A DNA stretch of 64,000 bases from Lepiota brunneoincarnata (taxonomy: Eukaryota > Basidiomycota > Agaricomycetes > Agaricales > Agaricaceae): assembly GCA_023014365.1 (NCBI GenBank), contig JAEBUN010000012.1, positions 992,001-1,056,000 of the forward strand, given 5' to 3'. The stretch's first letter is position 1. Each line of letters opens with the position of its first letter. Below, piece by piece: positions 9,782-18,167 of this stretch. The position numbers were made by a program, and so were the translations under genes. The notes below the pieces were generated by a model, which was not told where the DNA came from, did no database searches, and saw only the letters and a program-made list of their open reading frames with translations.

Positions 9782-11855
9782 TCAGTGGTTGATTTTCTGG
9801 GGTTTACGCCAGTATGTGAGGTTTTGGTGGTCCGTTCTGATATGGACAGTGTGGGGACTGCCAAGGAGGTAGTGGCGCCATTCTTCGAGGGCTCGGATAA
9901 TAGCAAGGAGTTCCCTGTCATAGATGTCGTAATTGCGTTCCGCTGGTCCGAACGTCTTTGAATAGAATGATACGGGTTTCCGTATTCTGTTGATGTCATA
10001 TTGATACAGGACAGCTCCTGATGCAAATTTAGAAGCATCAGCTTCTATTTCGAAGGGTTTTGTGGAGTCGGGCATGAGGAGTACCGGTTCCTTTAGGAAT
10101 TCGTTCTTGAGCATTTTGAACGCTTTCTGTTGTTCTTCCTTCCATTCGAATTTGTTTGATTTGGAAAGGAGTTGGTTCAGGGGTTTGGTGTGGTGGGGAG
10201 TAGCTACGGATGAACTTCCGGTAGAAGTTACAAAATCCGATGAATTTTCGAACGTGTCGGACTGTTTTTGGTACTGGCCAGTCTTCTATCCCTTTGAGTT
10301 TTCCGGGATCCATTTTGATTTTGTCTGGCGTGATGATCATGCCGAGGTATTCGAGTCGTTGTTTGTTGAATTTGCATTTCTCCGTTTTGAGGTAGAGGTC
10401 GTTTTCCTGCAGGATTTGCAGTACTTTTTCTGTAAGTCGGTCGGTTTCTTCTTGGGTTTTACCATAGATTAGGATATCATCCATATAGATGATGATTCCT
10501 CCTTTCTCCATTATTTTGGAGAATAACGTGTCCATCATGTGCTGGAACGTTGCGGGACTATTGCAAAGTCCAAAAAACATAACAGTTGGTTCGAAAAGAC
10601 CCATGGGAGTCTTGAATGCTGCTTTCCATTGATTGCCATCTTTGATTCTGACATTATTGTATCCTAGGCGGACGTCGAGCTTAGTGAAATACTTAGCTCC
10701 TTTGAGTTTATCCATGATAGAGGAAATCATGGGGATTGGGTAGGCGTTTTTGACGGTATGATCGTTTAGATAACGATAGTCTTGGCAGGGTTGGAGGTCT
10801 CCTCCTTTCTTGGCAATGAAAAAGAAGGGTGATGCCATAGGGGATTTTGAGGGGCAGATGTAGCCTTTTCGGAGGTTTTCGTCTATGAATTCCTTCAGTG
10901 CTTTTTCTTCGGCAGGTGCCACTTGATAAGGTTTCATTGATTTTGCTTCAAATGTCGGCTTTAGTTCGATTTCGTGATCGAATGTTCTTGATGGTGGGAA
11001 TCTTTCGGAGGCTTTCTTGTTGAATATTTTTGCCCATTGGGCAAATCTCCGAGGGATCTCGGGTGTTTCCTTGTTTGATTCCGGTTGTTTTCCTTTTTGG
11101 TTTGCCGATCTTGTCGGGTTATGTTGTTCATTGTGGAGTGTTGTAGCGTGTGTCACTTTGGCATTTACTTCTAATGGGGTTAGAAGCATGGGGTTCATTT
11201 CTCTTTCTAGAGAGGTGTCAAGGTCAACGTTTGATTGGTTGACATATTCTTCGGGTTTTTCCTCGGGTTGGGAGGTTTTTCCAGCCATTATGTCCATGGC
11301 AATGGAGTTAAGTTCGACAGGTCGTCGTAGGGTTCTGAGGAGTTTGGAAAAGTCTTGGTGATCGATTTGTGGTTTCCAAGAAAACGTCTTGGTTTTCCAG
11401 TTGATGTCAGGATTGTATTGTTCCAACCAGGGGAATCCGATGATGAGGTCTTTCTCACCAGTGTTTGTGACGTACGCTTCTAGCGTGCAATCTCTTCCAT
11501 CGATGATGGTTCTGATTTTGATGTATTCATGGATCTTGCCATGTTGATTATCAGTTCCGTCAACGTTACTGAGTGGAATTGGTTGGTCCAGCCATTTGGT
11601 TTGATAACCATGTCGTTCAACGACTTTGTGGGATATGAAGTTCCCTTGGGCTCCTGAGTCTATCAGGGCGGTGATGGCCACAGGTTTTGATGTCCATTCA
11701 CTCCAAATCTCGATGGGTAAGAAAAGGGGTCGTTTATTCAGGGATAGTCGTAATTGTACAGAGTTTATCGAGAAAATGTCCTTCTGGGAGTGAGAGTATG
11801 AAATGTCCTTCTGAGTTCTGGAACGTGCAGGGGCACATCTGTCGACAGCGTTCCT
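9782..11855 (-). pseudogene. A1 pol, N-terminal half: protease, RT, RNase H
   Basis: Retropepsin (ALIDSGAQGNFIS, later IIGFPWLEQYNP), linker, reverse transcriptase with intact catalytic Y-M-D-D (IIIYMDDILIYG), then RNase H ([16 protein letters not shown]). The frame is open from the gag stop, in the -1 register, down to about 10197. There one extra G relative to A2 shifts it, so RNase H (9782-10114) is in another register. Pol presumably starts as a Gag-Pol fusion, since no start codon is needed and the frames overlap. Expression would supply all copying enzymes for the element and perhaps for other copies. Confidence 0.88.
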
Positions 11856-11857
11856 TT

Positions 11858-11868
11858 TTAAAAATCCT
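11858..11868 (-). promoter_or_regulatory. Candidate -1 recoding site at the A1 gag stop
   Basis: The gag frame ends GAT TTT TAA, and the pol frame reads TTT TTA AAA from one base upstream. The run GGATTTTTAAAA is kept in A1, A2 and A3 (near 21998 and 62188). A tRNA-Phe on UUU at the stop could slip back one base onto UUU. This is not a canonical X-XXY-YYZ heptamer, so the mechanism is inferred from frame overlap and conservation. Confidence 0.45.
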
Positions 11869-13657
11869 GGAATGGACGCATCTCCGGGTCCTTGGCTAGC
11901 GCGGAGTGGAGTTCTTGTTGGAGTTCAGGGTCGAGGTCATCGACCATTTGGCGCATCTGAGATGCGACTTCTGCGACTGCAAGGGAATACTTGCGTTGCG
12001 GTGATTGTTGGGCGTTCTGGTTTGGGAATCCGGGACGAGTGTTTTGTTGTCCAGGAAAGGGACGGTTAGGGTTTCTCGCAGGACGAGGGGGATTAGTGCG
12101 CATTCCTGGGAAGCGTCTAGCTGGCGGTGGTTGAGGGCATTTGCTGACCCAATGATCTTTGGCTCCACATCGGAAGCATTCCTGGTTTTGGTATGATTTC
12201 ATTTGTTGTCCGGTGACAATGGCATCTAACTCCAACGGTTCTTGTGTGGAGTTTTCTTCAGCATATTCTGGTTGTGGGATTTCGGGATAAGGATCTTCGA
12301 ATCCTTCTTCTATTGCGACATGGTCTACTTCCATGGCATGTGGGTCGCGTGGGGTGAATCGTGGAGCGTTGCTCCTTTGGTAGAATTGTGCGTAGGGCAC
12401 GTTATTGTTTGGACGACTCGGTCTGCGGTTGGGTTGGTATTGGTTTCTTTGGGGAAACGTGTTTCTGGGGGTGCCGTAGAGGGCGTTGATTCGGCGGAAA
12501 TTGTCGTCGAGTTTATTTGCTCGGGTGTACCAAGTGGTGATGGTTGTCGGAGGGTTTTCCGATTTGTCAATTTTCATGGCAATGCGGCGATCGATTGCCT
12601 TGCGGTATAGATCAATTAGAGTGCGATCTTCGTTTAGTCTGGATTGTCGGACGAGTTCTTTGAATTGAGCGTTGAACTCGGTCATTGGTTTGCCTGCTTG
12701 GTGCAGGGTTTGAAGTCTGGTATGCGCGTACGCATGTTCATCTGCTGGGGTGAAGTCGGCTCTAAGTCGAGTGGTGAAGTTGTCCCATGATTCCATGACT
12801 ATGGGTTGTCCTTGTGGAGTTTGAGCGTTTCTCTCATGGAGGTATTGTCTAGCCCAGGCTCGGGCATCTCCTGATTGCATTGTTGAAAGGACAAATAGAG
12901 TCCTAGCGAGGTCAGTGTTGTAAGTGGTTGCGTTGGCGAGCACGTAAACTTCGCATTGGAAGATCCAATCTTCGAACAGTCTTCTAGTTCCATCGAAGGC
13001 GATGGGTTTGAGGAGTCCTAACTCCTTTGGGGTAGCTGCGGCGGCCATTATTTGTAATTGTCCGGGTGGCGGCGGCGATGGTGGTGATGGAGGTTGTGTT
13101 GGTCGCAAAGGTGGAGCTGGTAGGGCTAAGGGTACGGTTGGTGCTGGTAATGCAGGTGGTTGTGGATCGGGATCTGATTGGTTGTCATCTGTTATATAGA
13201 CATCGGAGTCGTTGTCTGCTGGGGGGGTTCTTTCCTGATTTACAGCGTATTCGTGGCATGTGAGTAAGTTTTCTTCTGACGTGGAAAGTCCTCTTGGTTG
13301 TTTGAGGGCATTTTTAAGTCTTTGGAGTTCGTAGTCATTTAATGGGTCTACTTTAGCACGGTATTCTTCGGCTTGTTTGCGTCTTCTTTCTTCTGCTTTG
13401 TAGTGTTCTTTTAATTCTCTTTCGTGTTGTAGTCTTTGTCGTTCTGCTAGTTCGTCAGCAAAGCTTGTCCTTGTACGTGTCGATGTACTTGGAGTGGGTG
13501 AGTCGAATGGAGATGGAGGATAGAATGGGGATGGTGTCTGAGTGGGGATAGGGTTTCTTCTGGGATCCGGGTTCTGGGTTCCTGATCCTGAGATTCTGCT
13601 TCTCGATTTGGGAGGAGGTGATGGGGATTCTCGTGCCGAGAATTTCTTTGGAGGCGT
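11858..13657 (-). CDS. A1 gag: capsid and nucleocapsid polyprotein
   Basis: Open for 599 codons from an ACG at 13655-13657 to TAA at 11858-11860, with no in-frame ATG until about 13045. Order: Pro-rich basic N-terminus (SRSRISGSGTQNPDP), a Glu/Arg-rich coiled-coil-like segment, an acidic and Pro-rich linker, the capsid (KPIAFDGTRRLFEDWIFQCE to WYTRANKLDDNFR) and a CCHC knuckle (CFRCGAKDHWVSKC). The start is odd: the ACG lies four codons after an in-frame TAG, and A3 also has ACG while A2 has ATG. Either ACG is used as a near-cognate start in a good context (CACCACGCC), or the frame is entered by splicing or stop readthrough. Gag would assemble cytoplasmic particles around the element's RNA. 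Confidence 0.85.
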   Translation of the reverse strand, partial: TPPKKFSARESPSPPPKSRSRISGSGTQNPDPRRNPIPTQTPSPFYPPSPFDSPTPSTSTRTRTSFADELAERQRLQHERELKEHYKAEERRRKQAEEYRAKVDPLNDYELQRLKNALKQPRGLSTSEENLLTCHEYAVNQERTPPADNDSDVYITDDNQSDPDPQPPALPAPTVPLALPAPPLRPTQPPSPPSPPPPGQLQIMAAAATPKELGLLKPIAFDGTRRLFEDWIFQCEVYVLANATTYNTDLARTLFVLSTMQSGDARAWARQYLHERNAQTPQGQPIVMESWDNFTTRLRADFTPADEHAYAHTRLQTLHQAGKPMTEFNAQFKELVRQSRLNEDRTLIDLYRKAIDRRIAMKIDKSENPPTTITTWYTRANKLDDNFRRINALYGTPRNTFPQRNQYQPNRRPSRPNNNVPYAQFYQRSNAPRFTPRDPHAMEVDHVAIEEGFEDPYPEIPQPEYAEENSTQEPLELDAIVTGQQMKSYQNQECFRCGAKDHWVSKCPQPPPARRFPGMRTNPPRPARNPNRPFPGQQNTRPGFPNQNAQQSPQRKYSLAVAEVASQMRQMVDDLDPELQQELHSALAKDPEMRPFQDF

Positions 13658-13672
13658 GGTGATATTTGTCTA

Positions 13673-14027
13673 GCGATCGATTATCGCTAGAAGTATGAAG
13701 AATTGGGTGGCGATTATGGATATTCCTGAATATAGGTTCCACGATCTGACGACGCAACAGTGACAGGGGCACGTGATACGTTCGAGTTCTAGGGTGATAA
13801 TTCGATAGGCGATGAGGGTGGCGGTAGAGGTGAAAACGAAAATGAGTAGGTAAGCCAGGTCTTCTGGCGGGGAGAGGTTGAGGGACGTAGCGATGGCTAC
13901 ACAGAGAGGCGGTTTTCTTTCGCACGTCGTTTTGAACGACCAGGGTACCTCGATGCGTTCAGTACGTCGGCAGAGCAGAGCAGAGTAGAGGGCGAGCAAG
14001 AGATAAGCAGCAGAGTATCTTAGTGTT
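13673..14027 (-). CDS. A1 leader frame with hydrophobic segments, no ATG
   Basis: Between the 5' LTR and gag an in-frame reading frame stays open for about 118 codons and ends in TAG (13670-13672), five codons before the gag ACG. It has two hydrophobic stretches, around LAYLLIFVFTSTATLIAY and IIATQFFILLAII, separated by a Cys-rich patch (CPCHCC). A2 conserves the protein at 23486-23815. It has no ATG, so it may be untranslated leader, an intron ending at CTAG, or a peptide joined to Gag by readthrough. I do not recognise a family. Confidence 0.35.
14016..14027 (-). promoter_or_regulatory. A1 self-priming primer-binding site
   Basis: Directly after the 5' LTR the minus strand reads AACACTAAGATA. 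The exact reverse complement of this 12-mer occurs in the LTR on the same strand (14188-14199), 33 bp downstream of the TATATAAGG box, where the transcript should begin. The mRNA 5' end could therefore fold back to prime its own cDNA, as in Tf1 and sushi. No tRNA 3'-end match (TGG...) was seen. Confidence 0.7.
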
Positions 14028-14414
14028 TGTTACCCGGGTTAGGGGTTCGCTCTTGAGTAGTACGGCGTTCATGGCAAGATGTCTATACAGACTTGGTCTT
14101 GTCCTACTAGGCGTGACTTAGAGACGACGGAGCACTATAGTCCAGCCGGTTTTAGAGGCAAAGAGATATAGGAGGCAAGAACTGTATAACACTAAGATAA
14201 GGATACAAGGTATTGTACTGTATCCTTATATACTCCTAAGTGTGGCTGTACTCCTACTATAATAGTCCAGACCGGGGTAACTATGAGTCAGAGATAAGGA
14301 AACATGAGGCGTATACTAAAAATAGTCCTTCTGATGTACACTACTGATAGTTTCATAGTGACATGGGAATGTGAGCTAAAAGTAACTGTCCTTCTGATGT
14401 GGCTTCTGATAACA
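14028..14414 (-). repeat. A1 5' LTR with promoter
   Basis: 387 bp, TG...CA. The promoter elements on the minus strand are a TATATAAGG box (14224-14232) and a predicted start near 14199. It differs from the 3' LTR only by transitions. The right flank GGATG (14415-14419) completes the target duplication. Confidence 0.95.
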
Positions 14415-15539
14415 GGATGGATGCTCCCTCATAGAAACAAAAGAGATCAGAAATGATGAACTAGAAAATAAAGATTGATAAGGATGGAACAAGCTATTAA
14501 ATTTTAATATTAGTTTACTGCCTGATGATTATGGAAGTGAACTTTTAGAACATTAGGGTTGAGAACCCAAGTGTGGAGAATCCAAGAAAAAGATAAAAAC
14601 CCATAGATAAAAGTTAGTGAGGAAACTTGCTAACCTGACTGGCTGTGATATAAATAGCCAGGCACTTAGGGAGCAAGTTCCTAAGAGTGAATTATGTTGC
14701 TGATATTGGAACTCCTAGAATGATGCTCCTAAATGATAAGGAGACAATAAAATGATGAAGCTGAAGGCTTGTTTCAGGTATACCCATAAGTTAATTGTAT
14801 ATTGTTATAAAACTCATCTGTAAATTACATGGGAGGCAAGAAACTGCTTGCCTATTTCCCCCCCTGATTGTATGGTCAATTAGGATAGGAATATAAAGCA
14901 ATTTTACACAATTTTCTTCAGTCATAGACTACCAGAGACTTAGAGAGTTATACTCTTTAAAACCAGACCCTTTGAAACAATTGAGATATTGACAGACCCT
15001 TCTGCTTGACTCAAGAGCTGAATACAAGTTGATATAACTCTTCTGAACCAAAGTGAAAAGTTCACTAACTTCCATTTCTTTGGGTTCCTCTTAGAGGCCT
15101 TGCCTCAGAAGTATACCATTGAATTGTAGAGCTGTTTAATTGAGAAGCAAACATAGTATGCTAGGGCCCATTGAAAATGCTGTCCACTAAGTCTATCTGG
15201 TTTAAAGATACTTACTGCAGGAGCTTGCAAGAAGCCTGTCTTGCTGAGTAGTATAAAGTTTTATTGCATTGTTCAGAAGCTGTAGTGCACTAGGAACTGT
15301 TAGATAATGCTGTCTGCTAGGCCTACTAGCTTAAAGACACTTACTGCAGGAGCTTGTAAAAAGCCTGTCTTGCTGGATAGTGTAAAGCTATAGTATTGTT
15401 AAGAGAAAGGACATAGTATGCTAGGGCCCATTAGAACATGCTGTCTGCTAGGTCTATGGAGGCTCACTGATTGCAAAGGCTTGCATTTTGCCTGACTTAT
15501 TGAATCATGAAGATATCAGTTAACATATTATATAGTAAC
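14415..15539 (+). mobile_element. Repeat R1, copy 1, second segment
   Basis: Continues R1 after A1 and matches the reverse complement of about 38940-40065. It is AT-rich without a convincing gene. The right half carries three tandem units of about 130 bp. It is cut at 15539 by a solo LTR. Confidence 0.75.
15145..15500. repeat. Three tandem units of about 130 bp in R1
   Basis: The block containing TATGCTAGGGCCCATT, then ATGCTGTCYRCTARG and CTTACTGCAGGAGCTTG, recurs with a spacing of 129 to 131 bp (anchors at about 15214, 15343 and 15475). The same array is present in the other R1 copy at about 38980-39330. Confidence 0.75.
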
Positions 15540-15858
15540 TGTTAGGGGAGTGAATAGGCCAGAACCAATTTAATATTTGAGTGCTGATTATAATCGGCAT
15601 GTGTGCTACTTAAGTACAGCAATGGTCTGCACACAGACCAGGTAACCAAACACTACATAGACTACCAGAAATATCATGTGCAAGCAATATACAATAACTA
15701 GAATTGTACACAGGGTTAGGCTCAGAGATGGGAGTGGCTGAAGGATGAGGCCAGGCTTGACATCAGGCATCGGCTAGGGTGGCCAAACCCAGATGCCTTA
15801 CCACAGACCTCTAGATGTACCTTGTGTAAGGGGGGGCAAACTCACCAGTCCCCTTATA
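15540..15858. mobile_element. Solo LTR, S family, in R1
   Basis: 319 bp, TGTTAGGGGA...CCCCTTATA. Flanks are GTAAC (15535-15539) and GTAAT (15859-15863), a 5-bp duplication with one C-to-T change. The uninterrupted R1 copy near 38935 has a single GTAATGAC, confirming the empty site. No internal region, so it arose by LTR recombination. Confidence 0.9.
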
Positions 15859-15945
15859 GTAATGACCATCAAAGTTCTGACCTCTTACCACTACCACTGT
15901 TTTTTGAAAGCTTGTGTGGCAGTCTTTGGACCCTCTAGCAGTAAT
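15859..15945 (+). mobile_element. R1 remnant or other DNA between the S LTR and A2
   Basis: The first 20 or so bases continue R1. The rest does not align clearly with the other copy and ends at the A2 LTR. No gene seen. Confidence 0.4.
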
Positions 15946-16330
15946 TGTTACCTGGGTAAGGGGATCGCTCTTGAGTAGCATGGCGTTCAACACAGGATGT
16001 CTATACAGACTTGGTCCTGTCCTACTAGGCATGACTTGGAGATGATGGTGCACTATAGGCCAGCCAGTTTTAAGGGCAAAGAGGTATAGGAGGCAAGAAC
16101 TGTATAACACTAAGATAAGGATACAAGGTATTGTACTGTATCCTTATATACTTCTAAGTGTGGCTGTACTCCTACTATAATTATCCAGACCAGAGTAACT
16201 ATGAGTCAGAGATAAGAAACATGAGGCATAACTAAGAATAGTCCTTCTGATGTACACTACTGATGGTTTCATAGTGACATGGGAATATAAACTAAAAATA
16301 ACTGTCCTTCTGATAAGATTTCTGATAACA
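15946..16330 (-). repeat. A2 3' LTR
   Basis: 385 bp, TGTTACCTGGGTAAG...TCTGATAACA, clearly related to the A1 LTRs and with the same TATA-box and primer-match segment. Confidence 0.9.
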
Positions 16331-16590
16331 TTAGGTCCATTTCTGGAGTTGTTTTCCATTACAACTTGTTAGTTTCCTTCTTCCAGGTATTCAGCTAGGT
16401 AGTTTGGTTTGTAGTAGTTGATCTGGGGTTGGTTGGTGGAGTCTGGTCAAGGGGGGATGATGGGTGAAAAGGTAGGAGTAGGGGTTCTGTGGGGATTGAG
16501 TACCGCAGCAGTTTCTGGGGAAGGGGGTTGTCTAGGATAGAATATGTTGTATAGGAGTCATCTGAAGTGAGGGCTTTCAATTCTATCTTC

Positions 16591-17008
16591 TGTTACCCGG
16601 GTTAGGGGTTCGCTCTTGAGTAGCACGGCGTTCGTGGCAAGATGTCTATACAGACTTGGTCTTGTCCTACTAGGCGTGACTTAGAGACGACGGAGCACTA
16701 TAGTCCAGCCGGTTTAAGGGCAAAGAGATATAGGAGGCAAGAACTGTATAACACTAAGATAAGGATACAAGGGTATGGTACAGTATCCTTATATACTACT
16801 ATGTGTGGCTGTGCTCCTACTATATATGTCTGGACCCAGGTAAGTGAGTCATATCCTTATCTATCTAACTATAGATTGTTCTGATAGTTCTTCTGATGGT
16901 TTCAGGGTGACAGGTCTTCTATCTATTTATATTACTTGGGTGCTTCTGATAAGAGTTCCTTCCGGTGAGGCTTCTGATAAGGGGAGTTTAAGGGGACTTC
17001 TGATAACA
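16591..17008 (-). mobile_element. Solo LTR of an A-like subfamily nested in A2
   Basis: 418 bp from TGTTACCCGGG to TCTGATAACA, flanked on both sides by TCTTC (16586-16590 and 17009-17013). Its left half is A-like with CpGs kept, while its right half differs from A1 and has extra CTTCTGAT motifs. It breaks A2's ORF4 frame. It is younger than A2, since it is less depleted of CpG than its host. Confidence 0.9.
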
Positions 17009-17035
17009 TCTTCTGTAGGGACAATTTGGTTTTCT

Positions 17036-18160
17036 TCAGAAGGAACCACATGGTTCTCCTGTGATGTTGGACTTGGTGACCTCATCATAACATTCCTCAT
17101 AATAGTTGTCGTTAGTGAGGTCGATGTATCAACTAGGAGTGGAGGGGGTTGTTGTGGGGTGGGCTGCCAAAGTTTGGGAGTAGGGGGTGTGTCAGGTCTT
17201 TTGAGCAGGGCATTTGGTCCATTTATGGCGCAGTTGGAAAACTGCACAGTAGGGGCATCTATATTTGATGCAGTCGCAGGAGTAGTATCCTGGGGCATAT
17301 TGTTTGCACCTGAGGCAGGCAAATTGGGGGCAGTCCATGGCCCAGTGTCTGGTATGTCTGCATTGGATGCAGACTGATCTGTTGGTGGTTCAGGGGTTGG
17401 TTTGTGTGTGAACAGGATTGGGGGAGTTCCAAACTGGGATGTGGTTATTGGTGATGGTGTGGGTGGTGTTCCCATTGGGTGTGAGATGTCTGAAAAGGTT
17501 TCTGAGATTGGTGGACTTTCTTCCCTTATTGGGAGTGGTGGTGGTGATAGTAGTAGGGGTCATTGTGGCAGTGGGGGTGATAGTTGCAGTGGGGGGCTGC
17601 AAGGTATGTACCTCATTTTGCTTGGGTAAGTTCTTTGACACCTTGGACATGAGGCTTGATCTTGAGCAGAGAAGTCACTCAAGTGATTCTGCCCAGGCCT
17701 GTTGTGTATTGTATGCAGTAGCGAAAGCCTTAGTATGTTGTACATGGTGGGTATAGTCATACCAGAGTTGTTGGTCATATTCCGAAATTGGAGAGTGTTC
17801 CAATTTATTTGTAAGGGCTCTGTTGGTGGCAGCCTCACACAGATCTCCATCAGAAGGGTGATCTGGTCCATGTGGTTGTACTCCAGCTGTATGGTATCTA
17901 AGGGAGGCGGCTGGGGCAACTGTTGGTTCTGGGGTGGCATTGGGATCAGGGGTCTTGTCTCTGAGGGAGGTGTAAGTGGCAGCAAAGGTGTGAGAGGGGG
18001 TGTTGGGAGATGGGGCCGGAATGGGAGTTGTTTGAAGTGTTGTATGTTTGATGCTTGCATTATTAACAATGATGATAGAGGATGATGAGGAAGTTGGGGA
18101 GGGTGTTGTTGAGTAGGGGGGAGTGGTTTGAGGGTGGTTGAGGTCAAGGTTCACAGGCAT
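17036..18160 (-). pseudogene. A2 ORF3: accessory zinc-knuckle protein with stops
   Basis: Exactly 1125 bp from ATG (18158-18160) to the conserved TGA. The frame is unshifted along its whole length but has stop codons such as TGA after AWAESLE and after HTQTNP, where A1 has CGA. Several knuckle residues are changed. Its unbroken register shows that A1's two frameshifts are A1-specific. Overlapping ORF4 (to 17475) is open here up to the nested solo LTR. Confidence 0.7.
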
Positions 18161-18167
18161 CTTTTCT

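Larger units (their letters stand above)
6226..14414 (-). mobile_element. A1: full-length chromodomain Ty3/gypsy retrotransposon
   Basis: An 8189-bp element with two 387-bp LTRs (TG...CA) flanked by GGATG. Coding order on the minus strand is leader frame, gag, pol (protease, RT, RNase H, integrase, chromodomain), then two overlapping extra frames. The LTRs differ at 7 of 387 positions, all transitions and six of them at CpG, so this is the most recent full insertion. Damage that I can see is small: a 1-bp insertion in pol near 10197, a TGA near 9780 and two 1-bp insertions in ORF3. It sits inside R1, which sits inside M1. Confidence 0.95.

Noticed and set aside
13455..13925. 156-codon frame over the A1 leader and gag start
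   Set aside because: Different frame from gag. The gag frame is open across the same bases and matches A3, so this is a shadow.
17560..18147. 195-codon frame on the minus strand in A2
   Set aside because: It is a shifted frame of the Pro/Ser-rich ORF3 start. The ORF3 frame with the helical SEYDQQLWYDY segment is the conserved one of fixed length.
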